Part shown: positions 43,241-52,226 of the stretch, one piece after another | Position numbering within the stretch: position 1 is the stretch's first letter | How the letters are laid out: each line of letters opens with the position of its first letter | Source of the DNA: Bog-473 sp035551835 | GTDB taxonomy: Bacteria; Actinomycetota; Acidimicrobiia; Acidimicrobiales; RAAP-2 | Direction of reading: 5' to 3' | NCBI GenBank assembly: GCA_035551835.1 | Contig: DASZMN010000072.1 | Span: 11,231-75,230 of the forward strand | DNA: 64,000 nt | Made by a program: the position numbers and the translations under genes | Notes under the pieces: model-generated | What the model saw: the letters and a program-made list of their open reading frames with translations, nothing else | Told to the model about the DNA's origin: nothing | The model's database searches: none

Positions 43241-44739
43241 CCGAGGTGGTGGACCGTAACGAGGTGGTGGGCGTGAACGAATCGGCGAACCCGCCGGTGG
43301 GGGCGCAGATCGACCCGCACGTCATTGTGATGTTCGGGGCGACGGGCGACCTGGCGGCGCGCAAGCTGCTTCCCGGCCTGCTCCACCTGTCGATGTCGGG
43401 CATGTTGCCCGACTACCGCATCGTCGGCAGCTCCACGCGCCAGATGACCGACGAGGAGTTCCGGCACCTGGCCCGCCTGGCGTGCGACCAGTACTTCACG
43501 GGCAAGATCTCTCTGCTCCAGTGGGCCAACTTCGAGAAGCGGCTCACCTTCGTGTCGACGTCCGCCGGGGCGCAGGCCCTGGCCGACCACGTGGGGGAGG
43601 CCGAGAAGTCCATCGGGAGCGACCAGGTGCGCCGGCTGCACTACCTGAGCATCCCCCCGGCGGCTGACCGCGACGTGATCCAGATGATCGCCGACGCCAA
43701 GCTCGTCGAGCGGTCCCGCGTCGTGATGGAGAAGCCGTTCGGCACCGACCTGGCTTCCGCGGTGGCGCTCAACGACATGCTCCACCAGTACTTCGACGAG
43801 GAGCAGATCTTCCGCATCGACCACTTCCTGGGCAAGGAGGCGGTCCAGAACATCTTGGCCTTCCGCTTCGCCAACGGCCTCTTCGAGCCCATCTGGAACC
43901 GCGATCACATCGACCACGTGCAGATCGACGTGCCCGAGACGCTCGGCGTCGACGACCGCGTCGGGTTCTACGAGGCGACGGGTGCGTTCAAGGACATGGT
44001 GGTGACACATCTCTTCCAGATCCTCGGGTTCATGGCCATGGAGCCGCCGACGGCCCTGGCGCCCGACCCCATCGGTGAGGAGAAGAACAAGGTGTTCCGC
44101 TCCATGCTCCCGCTCGACGTCACCCAGGTCGTGCGCGGTCAGTACGAGGGCTACCGCGACATCCCCGGCGTGGCGCCCGACTCCGACTGCGAGACGTTCG
44201 TGGCGCTGCGCTGCGAGATCGACAACTGGCGCTGGGCCGGTGTGCCCTTCTTTCTCCGCACGGGTAAGCAGATGGGGGGCGGCGAGCGCATCATCTCGAT
44301 CGCGTTCCGCGAGCCACCCAAGTCGATGTTCTCCGAGAGCTCGGGCGTGGGCGCCCAGGGCCCCGACCACCTCACTTTCGATCTGGCCGACTCATCCAAG
44401 CTCTCGCTCTCGTTCTACGGCAAGCGGCCCGGCGCCGGCATGAGGCTCGAGAAGCTGTCGCTGCAGTTCGCGCTGCACGAGACGGGTCAGGACGCCGACG
44501 TGCTCGAGGCCTACGAGCGCCTGATCCACGACGCCATGGTCGGGGACCACACGCTGTTCAACACGGCCGAGGGGATCGAGCGGCTGTGGGAGGTGTCGAC
44601 GCCGCTGCTCGAGAACCCGCCGCCCGTCGAGCAGTACGCCAAGGGGAGCTGGGGCCCGCCCGCGATCAACGACCTCGTGGCGCCCCGGACCTGGCGCCTG
44701 CCGTTCGAGCGGCGCTGGCGCTCGTCGACGCGGCCCTAG
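43237..44739 (+). CDS. zwf: Glucose-6-phosphate 1-dehydrogenase
   Basis: A 500-residue G6PDH. The dinucleotide loop is FGATGDLAARK (residues 33-43), EKPFG is at 165-169 and the active-site RIDHFLGKE at 193-201; the catalytic His follows in the usual place. It oxidises glucose-6-phosphate to phosphogluconolactone, making NADPH. It has no devB/tal/gnd neighbours as in a normal pentose-phosphate operon and is co-translated with an amidohydrolase, so it may be a second, accessory copy that supplies NADPH. Confidence 0.93.
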   Translation: MTEVVDRNEVVGVNESANPPVGAQIDPHVIVMFGATGDLAARKLLPGLLHLSMSGMLPDYRIVGSSTRQMTDEEFRHLARLACDQYFTGKISLLQWANFEKRLTFVSTSAGAQALADHVGEAEKSIGSDQVRRLHYLSIPPAADRDVIQMIADAKLVERSRVVMEKPFGTDLASAVALNDMLHQYFDEEQIFRIDHFLGKEAVQNILAFRFANGLFEPIWNRDHIDHVQIDVPETLGVDDRVGFYEATGAFKDMVVTHLFQILGFMAMEPPTALAPDPIGEEKNKVFRSMLPLDVTQVVRGQYEGYRDIPGVAPDSDCETFVALRCEIDNWRWAGVPFFLRTGKQMGGGERIISIAFREPPKSMFSESSGVGAQGPDHLTFDLADSSKLSLSFYGKRPGAGMRLEKLSLQFALHETGQDADVLEAYERLIHDAMVGDHTLFNTAEGIERLWEVSTPLLENPPPVEQYAKGSWGPPAINDLVAPRTWRLPFERRWRSSTRP

Positions 44740-44790
44740 GCGCAGACTCTGTCGGGCTCGTCGGCGCGCAACGGCGTCGGGAGCGAAGGC

Positions 44791-45759
44791 TCAGGGGGCG
44801 AGCAGGACCCGCCCGAAGGCCTGGCGGCTCTCGATGTAGGCGTGCGCCCCCGCCGCGTCGGACAGCGGAAAGATGCGGTCGATCACGACCTTGAGCTCGC
44901 CACGGGCGATGGCGTCGAGGTGTCGGGCGATCATGGCGTGGGTTCCCGGGACGAGGAGCAGCTCCGCCCCGAGGAAGTAGCCCGACAGGGTCTGGTTGTT
45001 GGGTCGCATGTTCGAGATGTCGACCTGCTCGGCCCGCGCCCGGCCGGCGTCGCCCACGCTCACGCAGCGGCCGCGGTACGCCAGCGCGTTGATGCTGCCC
45101 TGCAACGTCGCACCACCCACCGAGTCGACGATGACGTCGACACCGCGACCGTCGGTCAGGCGGCGGGCCTCGGCAACGAAATCATGCGTGACGTAGTTGA
45201 TGCCCTCGTCGAGGCCCAGCTCCTTCAGCCGCTCGAGGCGGTCATCGCTCGACGCCGTCGACAACACGCGTGCGCCGGCGCGCTTGGCCATCTGGATCGC
45301 CGCGATGCCGACGCCACCGGCGCCGGCGTGTATCAGCGCCGTCTCCCCCGCCTGCAGCCGGCCGAATTCGAAGAGACACCCGTCGGCGGTGCCGAACGGC
45401 ACCGGCACGCAGGCCGCGTCGTCCGTGCTGACGCCGTCGGGGATCTTCCAGGCGAAGCCGGCGGGCACCGCCCGGCGCGCGGCGTGCGAGCCGTCGACCC
45501 CCACCGTCACGGCGCGGTCCCCCGCCGCGAAGCCCTGGACGTCGGCCCCGACCTCGGCCACCGTGCCGGCGGCCTGGTAGCCGACGATGTGCGGCACGCG
45601 GGCCAGTTCGCCACCCAGACGGCTGAGCGTGTCGCCGCCCTCGATGCTCACCGCCGCGACGTCGATCAGGATGTCACCGGGGCCGGCCACCGGGTCGGGC
45701 ACGTCCTCGTAGCGGAAGACGTCGGGCGCCCCCGTCTCGTAGTACACCGCAGCCTTCAT
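44791..45759 (-). CDS. Zinc-independent MDR alcohol dehydrogenase / quinone oxidoreductase
   Basis: A 322-residue medium-chain reductase. GAGGVGIAAIQMAKRAGARV is the NADPH-binding loop; the absence of the catalytic-zinc cysteine pattern places it with quinone oxidoreductase/enoyl reductases. ATG 45759 overlaps the monooxygenase stop (ATGA). Downstream of a Baeyer-Villiger-type enzyme it may process an enone or carbonyl product. Confidence 0.9.
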   Translation of the reverse strand: MKAAVYYETGAPDVFRYEDVPDPVAGPGDILIDVAAVSIEGGDTLSRLGGELARVPHIVGYQAAGTVAEVGADVQGFAAGDRAVTVGVDGSHAARRAVPAGFAWKIPDGVSTDDAACVPVPFGTADGCLFEFGRLQAGETALIHAGAGGVGIAAIQMAKRAGARVLSTASSDDRLERLKELGLDEGINYVTHDFVAEARRLTDGRGVDVIVDSVGGATLQGSINALAYRGRCVSVGDAGRARAEQVDISNMRPNNQTLSGYFLGAELLLVPGTHAMIARHLDAIARGELKVVIDRIFPLSDAAGAHAYIESRQAFGRVLLAP

Positions 45760-47240
45760 ACGCGTTCGTAGTCCTCCATCTCGAATTGCTTCGTTCTCTC
45801 GGCATACCACAGAGAGGTCTGCGGCAGCTGGGTCGCGATCCTTCCGCTGGCGTTCTTGAAGTAGCTCTGACAGCCGTGATGCCAGACCGTGCCTTCGAGC
45901 GCGACGTGCAGTTCGTCGTTGTAGCGACCCATCACGTCAGGCTTGACCTCGACCGCTGCCACGCCAGCGTCGCGCATCGCGTCGAGTGCGCTGACCACAT
46001 AGGCGGCCTGCGCCTCGAGGATCAAGATGATCGAGTTGCCCCCCTGGTTCGTGTTCGGCCCGTACATCATGAAGAAGTTCGGATACCCGGTGACGGAGAG
46101 GCCCAGGTAGGCATGGGCCACCTCGGCCCAGTCGTCGTGCAACAGGCGGCCCCCGGTGCCGACGACCTCGATGCCCTCGAGGTACTCGGTCGCCTTGAAC
46201 CCGGTCGCCAGGACGATGGCGTCGACCGTCCGTTCGGTTCCGTCGGCCGTCACAACGGCGCCGGGGGTCACGTGGTCGATGGGCTCGGTGATGATGTCGA
46301 CGTTGTCCCGGAGCACCGCCTTGTAGAAATCGCTGCACACGAGCGTCCGCTTGCAGCCGAACTCATAGTTCGGCGTCAGCTTGGCTTTGAGCGCCTCGTC
46401 CTTGATCCGGTAGTCGATGTGGCTCAGCGCGATTTCGCGTAGTCGGTCGGCGGTCGGGTCGTCGACGCGGAAGGCGATGGTGTTCTCGTAGGCCCAGAAG
46501 ATCTCCTCGCGGTGTTGCTCCATGGCCTCGCGGTTCTTGGCAAAGAGCTGCTTCTCCTCTTCGCTGAACGGCTTGTCGCGCCGGGGCAGGATCCACTGCG
46601 GCGTCCGTTGGTAGACGTCGACCCGTGCTGCAACCTTGGCCAGCTCGGGCACGATCTGGGCCGAGCTCGCCCCTGTTCCGACGACCGCCACCCGCCGGCC
46701 TGACAGGTCGTGCTGGTGCTCCCAGCGCGCCGAGTGGAAGCACGGGCCGGCGAAGCAGTCGAGGCCCGCGGTGTCGGGGTACGACGGCGTCGTAAACGTC
46801 CCGATGGCACTCACCACGACATCGGCGGTATAGCGGCCGCCTTCGTGATCGGACAACCGCCAGTGCCTCGCGCCCGCATCCCACTGCGCCGAGACGATCC
46901 GCACACCGGTACGCAGGTGGGTACGGACGCCCCAGCGGTCGGCACACTCCTCGAAGTACCGCAGGATCTCGGGCTGCTGGGCGTACGTCTTGCTCCAATC
47001 GGGCTTGAGCGCGAAGGAGTACGAGTACAGGTGCGAGGGCACGTCACAGGCCGCGCCGGGGTAGGTGTTCACCCGCCAGGTGCCACCGACGCCGTCGGTC
47101 GCCTCGAACACCACGAAGTCGCGCCGGCCCGACTCCACCAGCGAGATCGCGAGCCCCAACCCGCCGGGCCCGGCTCCGATGATCGCCACCTGCCAGTGCG
47201 ACGGGCCGTCCTCGTGTCCGGGCGGGTCCATGGTGCTCAC
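45756..47240 (-). CDS. Flavin-containing monooxygenase, Baeyer-Villiger type
   Basis: A 494-residue FMO. FAD loop AIIGAGPGGLGLAI is near the N-terminus, the NADPH loop is VVGTGASSAQIVPELAK, and FAGPCFHSARW fits the BVMO fingerprint FxGxxxHxxxW. It inserts oxygen next to a ketone using NADPH. Coupled translation with a glyoxalase-fold gene upstream and an MDR reductase downstream (both 4-base overlaps) makes a three-gene ketone-oxidation unit. ATG 47240. Confidence 0.92.
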   Translation of the reverse strand: MSTMDPPGHEDGPSHWQVAIIGAGPGGLGLAISLVESGRRDFVVFEATDGVGGTWRVNTYPGAACDVPSHLYSYSFALKPDWSKTYAQQPEILRYFEECADRWGVRTHLRTGVRIVSAQWDAGARHWRLSDHEGGRYTADVVVSAIGTFTTPSYPDTAGLDCFAGPCFHSARWEHQHDLSGRRVAVVGTGASSAQIVPELAKVAARVDVYQRTPQWILPRRDKPFSEEEKQLFAKNREAMEQHREEIFWAYENTIAFRVDDPTADRLREIALSHIDYRIKDEALKAKLTPNYEFGCKRTLVCSDFYKAVLRDNVDIITEPIDHVTPGAVVTADGTERTVDAIVLATGFKATEYLEGIEVVGTGGRLLHDDWAEVAHAYLGLSVTGYPNFFMMYGPNTNQGGNSIILILEAQAAYVVSALDAMRDAGVAAVEVKPDVMGRYNDELHVALEGTVWHHGCQSYFKNASGRIATQLPQTSLWYAERTKQFEMEDYERV

Positions 47241-47698
47241 GGGTCGCCTCGGGTCAAGCCGTCGAGCGTGGAGCGGGCGGCGGTGTCCATCAGCTCGACC
47301 CGCACACCGTCGGGGTCGTAGACGACGGCAAGACGGGTGGGGCCCAGGTCAGCCACCTTTATCTCGCCTCCGATGTCGAGAGCCGCGAGCCGCGGCAGGA
47401 CCTCGTCGAGGTCGGCAAAGAGGGAAAGCAGGAAGAAGCCGTCGGCCGGGCTCGAAATGGCCCTGTCCGTCGCCGCCGCGCCCTCGGTCGCGACCAGCTC
47501 GACGATGCCGCTGTCCCCCGTCGACGCGTCACCGAGGAAGACCGAGCGCAGTTTCGTCGAGCCCGTCCCGAACAGCTCCGGCCAGGGGCCCTCGAAGGTC
47601 TCGTCCATGATGACATCGAGGCCCAAGCCGTCGCGCCAGAACACGAGGCTGGCTTCGACGTCATGCGTCACGATCGCTGAGTGGTGCACCTTCGCCAC
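47237..47698 (-). CDS. VOC (glyoxalase/dioxygenase) superfamily protein
   Basis: A 153-residue VOC protein of two beta-alpha-beta-beta-beta modules: KVHHSAIVTHDVEASLVFWR and VVYDPDGVRVELMD, with the metal His at the start and Glu near the end. It could be a methylmalonyl-CoA epimerase-like or extradiol-type enzyme; assignment is open. GTG 47698 opens the VOC unit, and its stop overlaps the monooxygenase start. Confidence 0.83.
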   Translation of the reverse strand: MAKVHHSAIVTHDVEASLVFWRDGLGLDVIMDETFEGPWPELFGTGSTKLRSVFLGDASTGDSGIVELVATEGAAATDRAISSPADGFFLLSLFADLDEVLPRLAALDIGGEIKVADLGPTRLAVVYDPDGVRVELMDTAARSTLDGLTRGDP

Positions 47699-47776
47699 TG
47701 GGCCTCCGAGCTTGGGAACGAGCCAGAGTCTGTCACCGCCCGCCGGGTACGGTCTGGCCCGGACACTCCGGGCGAT

Positions 47777-47811
47777 GTGGGACGTGGGACGTGGGACGTG
47801 GGACGTGGGAC
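47777..47811 (+). repeat. 7-bp tandem repeat, five units
   Basis: GTGGGAC occurs five times without interruption (47777, 47784, 47791, 47798, 47805), ending 25 bases before the SDR start and 12 bases before its GGGAGG. The array lies in the 138-base divergent region. Confidence 0.9.
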
Positions 47812-47836
47812 GTGAGTTCGAAGGGAGGCAAGGCAC

Positions 47837-48622
47837 ATGGGCGACGCGAGCGAAGGCCTCGCACTGGTGATCGGTGGCGCGTCCGGCATCGGGGCCGCCC
47901 TGGTCGAGGCGTACCGGACGGGGGGCACGCCGGTGGCGACATGGGACGTGGCCGGCGACCCGGACATCACGTGTGACGTCGCCGACCCCGCCGCGGTCGA
48001 CGCGGCGGTCGAGGAGACCCAACGGCGATTCGGCGTGCCGACCGCGGTCACCGTGACGGCCGGCGTCGGGCACGGCGGCCTGCTCCTCGACGTCGACCCG
48101 GCGGAATTCGACCGCGTGATGACGGTGAACACCCGCGGGCCGTTGCTGTGCCTGCGAGGGTGGGCCCGCGTCCTGCGGGCCGAGCAGCGGAGCGGCTCTC
48201 TGGTCGCGGTGTCGAGCATCAGCGCGCGGCTGGCCGACCGGGCCATGGGCGTCTACTGCGCGTCGAAGGCCGCTCTCTCCATGTTGGTGCGGGTGGCGGC
48301 GGACGAGTGGGGTCCCGATGGCCTTCGGGTCAACGCCGTGGCGCCGGGCGTGACGCGGACGCCGATGCTCGGTCGCGGGCCTGTGGTGAGCGTGGAGGGC
48401 TCGCCGTGGCTGGCCGGGGTGGCCGGGCGCACGACCCTGGGCCGACTCGGCGAGGCCGACGACGTCGCCCTGGTCATCCTGGCCGTCCACGGGATGGACT
48501 GGGTGACCGGCCAGGTGATCGAGTGCGACGGTGGCCTGTCGCTGCGCAGTCCGATCGACTCCTATGGCGAGGGCCTGCGCGCCCTCCCGTCGGGGCGGTC
48601 GGCATCTCGACCAAGCGCCTGA
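47837..48622 (+). CDS. Short-chain dehydrogenase/reductase
   Basis: A 261-residue SDR with GGASGIG cofactor loop, NTRGPLL helix, Ser in AVSSISARL and YCASK active site. NAD preference is suggested by the Asp in VATWDVAG. ATG 47837 has GAAGGGAGG 10 bases upstream, and a 7-base tandem repeat precedes it. It diverges from the VOC-FMO-MDR operon and may share the metabolic theme. Bases 48623-48851 beyond the gene contain only a short AT-richer tract. Confidence 0.9.
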   Translation: MGDASEGLALVIGGASGIGAALVEAYRTGGTPVATWDVAGDPDITCDVADPAAVDAAVEETQRRFGVPTAVTVTAGVGHGGLLLDVDPAEFDRVMTVNTRGPLLCLRGWARVLRAEQRSGSLVAVSSISARLADRAMGVYCASKAALSMLVRVAADEWGPDGLRVNAVAPGVTRTPMLGRGPVVSVEGSPWLAGVAGRTTLGRLGEADDVALVILAVHGMDWVTGQVIECDGGLSLRSPIDSYGEGLRALPSGRSASRPSA

Positions 48623-48851
48623 AATACCGAGCGCCCGGTGCTTCCACCGCAAGTGACTACGCGCTCCGACTAATGAAAATAAGCGAGGGCAGGCCAGATT
48701 TGCCCAAAATATAAGGGGGAGCCCGTATGCAGCCTGAGGCGACCTCGCCCTCCTGACGAAGGCAGTCGCGGGAGAGAGATCGGCTTCGTCGCGAGCCAGC
48801 GATTGAGAGAAGTTCGAGTTTCCGCGCGCGAGGGGTGCGGTGCGGCGACCG

Positions 48852-49463
48852 TCAGCCGGTCGCCTGGGGGCGCAACCCGTCGCAGACGATGCTGAGCAGG
48901 TCGCAGGCCGCCGACGAGTCCGAATGCCCGGCGGCCTGGCAGGTTGCGCCGACGAGCGAGAGGACCACGTCCGGCGTGACGTCCGCGCGCACGGCCGCGG
49001 CGTCCTGGGCCCGGCGCAACAGGACGCCGACCGCCTCGCGCAGGTCCTGCTTGACCGGCGCGGCGGACACCTCGAATTCCAACCCGGCACCCATGACGGC
49101 GGCGATCAGGTCGCGCTTGGCCTCGCCCATGAGGACGAAGTGGTCGAGGAAGCCGAAGAAGGCGGCGGCGGGGTCCTTCGCGTCTGCCTGGGCGCGGGCG
49201 TCCTCGGTCAGGTCCCGCAGCCGCTCGAGCAGGATGGCCTCGCAGAGCTTCTCCTTGGTCGGGAAGTGCCGGTACAGCGTGCCCACGCCGACTCCGGCCT
49301 TCTCCGCGATGACGTCCACGGGGGCCTCGATGCCCTCGGAGGCGAAGACCACCTCGGCCGCATCGAGGATGCGGGCCCGGTTGCGGACGGCGTCTGCCCG
49401 CTGCGGGCGGTCCTCGCCGGTCGGCTCGTCACAGCCACCCGTTACCTTCGACTTCGGGTCCAC
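48852..49463 (-). CDS. TetR-family repressor of the adjacent MFS pump
   Basis: A TetR protein of about 203 residues. HTH: AEKAGVGVGTLYRHFPTKE. GTG 49463 is preferred because GGGGAGG sits about 11 bases before it; TTG 49490 in frame would overlap the operator. The effector domain is alanine-rich and not assignable. It diverges from the MFS gene, and the operator palindrome lies between them inside the pump promoter, so it probably represses both genes. Confidence 0.86.
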   Translation of the reverse strand: MDPKSKVTGGCDEPTGEDRPQRADAVRNRARILDAAEVVFASEGIEAPVDVIAEKAGVGVGTLYRHFPTKEKLCEAILLERLRDLTEDARAQADAKDPAAAFFGFLDHFVLMGEAKRDLIAAVMGAGLEFEVSAAPVKQDLREAVGVLLRRAQDAAAVRADVTPDVVLSLVGATCQAAGHSDSSAACDLLSIVCDGLRPQATG

Positions 49464-49483
49464 GGAACTCACTTCCTCCCCTG

Positions 49484-49513
49484 TTGACAAACGGAACTTT
49501 GGTTCCGTATAGT
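49484..49513 (+). promoter_or_regulatory. MFS pump promoter with embedded TetR operator
   Basis: TTGACA (49484-49489), an 18-base spacer and TATAGT (49508-49513) form a near-consensus promoter on the plus strand. The spacer is almost filled by ACGGAAC-TTTG-GTTCCGT (49491-49508), a perfect 7+7 dyad. Repressor binding there would block RNA polymerase directly. Start of transcription near 49520 gives a leader of about 160 bases. Confidence 0.85.
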
Positions 49514-49569
49514 GTAAGTGGAACCTGAACTCCGATTCCGATTGTAGGCCGTTGCGGTCGCCGAGTCCA

Positions 49570-49630
49570 CCCTCTCCTGGTGAGAGGGCCGGCGAGCCGG
49601 AGCGGGCCTGGAACCGAACCGAACCGAACC
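49570..49630 (+). repeat. Leader hairpin and 5-bp GAACC repeat before MFS gene
   Basis: CCCTCTC-CTGGT-GAGAGGG (49570-49588) is a 7-base-pair hairpin, and GAACC is repeated four times at 49611-49630. Both lie in the untranslated leader of the MFS gene. No T-run follows the hairpin, so it is not a terminator by sequence. Confidence 0.7.
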
Positions 49631-49679
49631 GGATTCACCGGACCACCCGCACCACCCGCACCACCAGGAGGAGACCGCA

Positions 49680-51233
49680 ATGACCTCGACCCTCGACCAG
49701 CCGAACCGGGACCGCGCCGCCGCCGATGCGGGCGGCGGGCCCCAGCTGGATCCCAAGCGCTTCCGCGCCCTCGGCGTCATCGCCGTCGCCCAGCTGATGG
49801 TGGTGCTCGACGCCTCCGTCGTCATCATCGCCCTGCCGTCGGCGCAGAAGGCCCTGCACATCTCGACGGCCAACCGCCAGTGGATGCTGACGGCGTACAC
49901 GCTGGCCTTCGCCGGCCTGCTGCTCCTCGGTGGGCGCATAGCCGACTACTTCGGCCGCAAGCGCATGTTCGTGGTGAGCCTGATCGGGTTCGCGGCGGCG
50001 TCCGCCCTCGGCGGGCTGGCGCAGAACTCCGCCATGCTCTTCAGCGCGCGCGCCCTGCAGGGTGCGTTCGCCGCGATCATGGCGCCCGCCGCGCTGTCCC
50101 TGCTGACGGTGGCGTTCACCGAGCCCAAGGAACGGGCGCGCGCCTTCGCCGTCTACGGCGGCATCTCGGGCGGCGGCGCCGCCATCGGCCTGATCCTCGG
50201 TGGCTTCCTCACCCAGTACGCGTCGTGGCGCTGGACGCTCCTCATCAACGTGCCCTTCGCCGTCTTCGCGGCGCTGGTGGCGCTGCGCACCGTGCGCGAG
50301 AGCCGCGGCGCGGCCAACCACGGGTACGACCTCCCCGGCGCGGTGACCGTAACCGGCGGCCTGCTCGCGCTCGTCTACGGCTTCACCAAGGCCGGCTCCG
50401 ACGGCTGGGGATCGTCGACGGCGGTGGCCTTCTTCGCCGCCGCGGCCGTCCTGTTGGTTTCGTTCGTCGTGATCGAGCTGCGGGCCGAGCACCCGCTCCT
50501 CCCCATGCGGGTCGTGCTGCACCGCGACCGCGGCGGCTCGTTCCTGGCCTCGCTGCTCGTCGGCACCGCCCTCCTCGGCACGTTCCTGTCGCTGACCTAC
50601 TACTTCCAGGGCACGCTGCACTACTCGGCGCTCAAGAGCGGGTTCGCCTTCCTCCCGTTCTCGCTCGGCATCATCGCCGGGGCAACGGTGGCCAGCCGGT
50701 TCCTGCCGCGCGTCGGCCCCCGGATGGTCATGGTCTCCGGGCTGGTCTTCGGCACCGCCGGGCTGTTCCTGTTGAGCACGCTCGACCCGTCCTCGACCTA
50801 CGTGTCGATCGTGCTACCGGCCGAGCTCATCATCAGCCTCGGCATGGGGATGGCGTTCGTCTCCCTGAGCAGCACCGCCCTGATCGGCGTGGACCCCGTG
50901 GACGCCGGCGTCGCCAGCGCACTGGTCAACTCGACGCAGCAGACCGGTGGGTCCATGGGCGCCGCCCTGATCAACACGATCGCCACGTCGGCGACCGCCA
51001 CGTATCTCGTGGCGCACGGGCACTCGCCCGCCGCACTCGAGGCCGGTTCCATCCACGGCTACACGACGGCGTTCACCTTCAGCGGCATCGTGCTGGCGGT
51101 CGCCGCCGTCACCACCTTCGGCCTCATCCGCCGGGCGCGGGCCCAGGAGCAGACGGTGGGCGAGCTCGACGAGGAGGTCCTCGTGGAAGAGACCGAGGCC
51201 GTGGCCCTCGCCGGCGCCGGCGCCGGCATGTAG
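49680..51233 (+). CDS. MFS multidrug efflux transporter (DHA2, EmrB/QacA-type)
   Basis: A 517-residue protein with 14 predicted membrane spans. Motif A loop GGRIADYFGRKRMF, the first-span ASVVIIALPSAQK pattern (usually D-x-T/S-V-V-N-V-A-L-P) and motif C-like GLILGGFL place it in the DHA2 drug:H+ antiporters. ATG 49680 follows AGGAGGAGA. The adjacent TetR repressor and operator imply induction by a substrate. The substrate is unknown. Confidence 0.92.
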   Translation: MTSTLDQPNRDRAAADAGGGPQLDPKRFRALGVIAVAQLMVVLDASVVIIALPSAQKALHISTANRQWMLTAYTLAFAGLLLLGGRIADYFGRKRMFVVSLIGFAAASALGGLAQNSAMLFSARALQGAFAAIMAPAALSLLTVAFTEPKERARAFAVYGGISGGGAAIGLILGGFLTQYASWRWTLLINVPFAVFAALVALRTVRESRGAANHGYDLPGAVTVTGGLLALVYGFTKAGSDGWGSSTAVAFFAAAAVLLVSFVVIELRAEHPLLPMRVVLHRDRGGSFLASLLVGTALLGTFLSLTYYFQGTLHYSALKSGFAFLPFSLGIIAGATVASRFLPRVGPRMVMVSGLVFGTAGLFLLSTLDPSSTYVSIVLPAELIISLGMGMAFVSLSSTALIGVDPVDAGVASALVNSTQQTGGSMGAALINTIATSATATYLVAHGHSPAALEAGSIHGYTTAFTFSGIVLAVAAVTTFGLIRRARAQEQTVGELDEEVLVEETEAVALAGAGAGM

Positions 51234-51279
51234 CCGCTCGCCTCTCACATTCTCCCGCCCCTGCCAAGGGAGACCCTCG

Positions 51280-51308
51280 GCCGCACCGGCGCTCAGCGCC
51301 GGTGCGGC
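51280..51308. terminator. Candidate bidirectional GC hairpin
   Basis: GCCGCACCGGCGC-TCA-GCGCCGGTGCGGC is a perfect 13-base-pair stem with a 3-base loop, between the convergent MFS and hydrolase genes. The loop TCA is exactly the minus-strand TGA stop of the hydrolase. No T-run follows, so termination, if any, would rely on the stem alone. Confidence 0.6.
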
Positions 51309-52192
51309 TCCGAGTGGTCCCAGTCGGCCAGCAGCGTGCGCAGCGCCGTCAACAAGATGAGGGGCTGGTCGAGCATGGCGTGGTGGCCGGCCTCGGGGAT
51401 CTCGATCACGGGCGTCACCCGGCCCAACTTCTCGTACATGAAGGCGCCGATCTCGGGCGTCACCAGGCCGCGCTCGGAGCGCAAGAGCGCCAGCCGGCAG
51501 TCGACCTGGCTCAGGTAGGGCACGGCCAGGCCGCGCACCCCGCGGGCGAACTGCTCGAAGATGCGGCGGTCGAACTTCCACTGCCACCCGCCGTCGACGT
51601 ACCTGAGGGACTCCCGGGCCACGAAGTCGACGACGTAGTCGAGGTAGTGCTCCTGTGGCGGGACGGTGCGGAAGCGGGCCACGGCCGCGTCCAGCGTCGG
51701 ATAGGTCCGGGGCCGCCCGAACGCATCGTGCGCGCTGATCTCGGGGTCGGCCTCGGTCACCGGCGAGTCGCACACGATCACCCCGGCCACCCGGTCGGAG
51801 TGGTGCGCCGCCGTGACGATCGTGATGAACCCGCCCATGGAGTGCCCGATCACGACGGGCACCCCGCCGATGCCGGCGTCGCCGGCGACGGCGATCACCT
51901 CCTCGGCCCACTGCTCGGGGTCGTAGTGGTCGCGGTGGCCGCTGTCGCCGTGGCCGGACAGGTCGATCGCCACCACCCGGAACTCGCCGGCGAACGTCGC
52001 CGCCACGTGGGTCCACCAGTGGGCGTGGGCGCCACCGCCGTGCACGAACACGAGCCCGCGGCGGCCGCGCTCGCCCCAGTCGAGGTAGTGCACCGGGCAA
52101 CCGTCCACCACGACGGTGCCGTGGCCGTTCGGCACCGTCACGGCGCGGCTGAACCAGGCCGGCGCGTCCGGGAGGATCGGGGGGACCGTCAT
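51293..52192 (-). CDS. Alpha/beta-fold hydrolase
   Basis: A 299-residue hydrolase with HGGGAHAHWW oxyanion strand, GHSMGG nucleophile elbow, and a terminal His in EAGHHAMLDQP. The catalytic acid lies in the preceding strand. Family members cleave esters or C-C bonds (MhpC-like). ATG 52192; it lies 34 bases after the ferredoxin stop, so it can be the last gene of the P450 operon. Confidence 0.87.
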   Translation of the reverse strand: MTVPPILPDAPAWFSRAVTVPNGHGTVVVDGCPVHYLDWGERGRRGLVFVHGGGAHAHWWTHVAATFAGEFRVVAIDLSGHGDSGHRDHYDPEQWAEEVIAVAGDAGIGGVPVVIGHSMGGFITIVTAAHHSDRVAGVIVCDSPVTEADPEISAHDAFGRPRTYPTLDAAVARFRTVPPQEHYLDYVVDFVARESLRYVDGGWQWKFDRRIFEQFARGVRGLAVPYLSQVDCRLALLRSERGLVTPEIGAFMYEKLGRVTPVIEIPEAGHHAMLDQPLILLTALRTLLADWDHSEPHRR

Positions 52193-52226
52193 CGCAGGCG
52201 GATGCGACGTGGCCGGCCGGAGCCGG

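Noticed and set aside
48727..48753. 8-codon ORF with AAGGGGGAG upstream
   Set aside because: No gene follows on the plus strand and no conservation is visible, so a leader-peptide role is unsupported.
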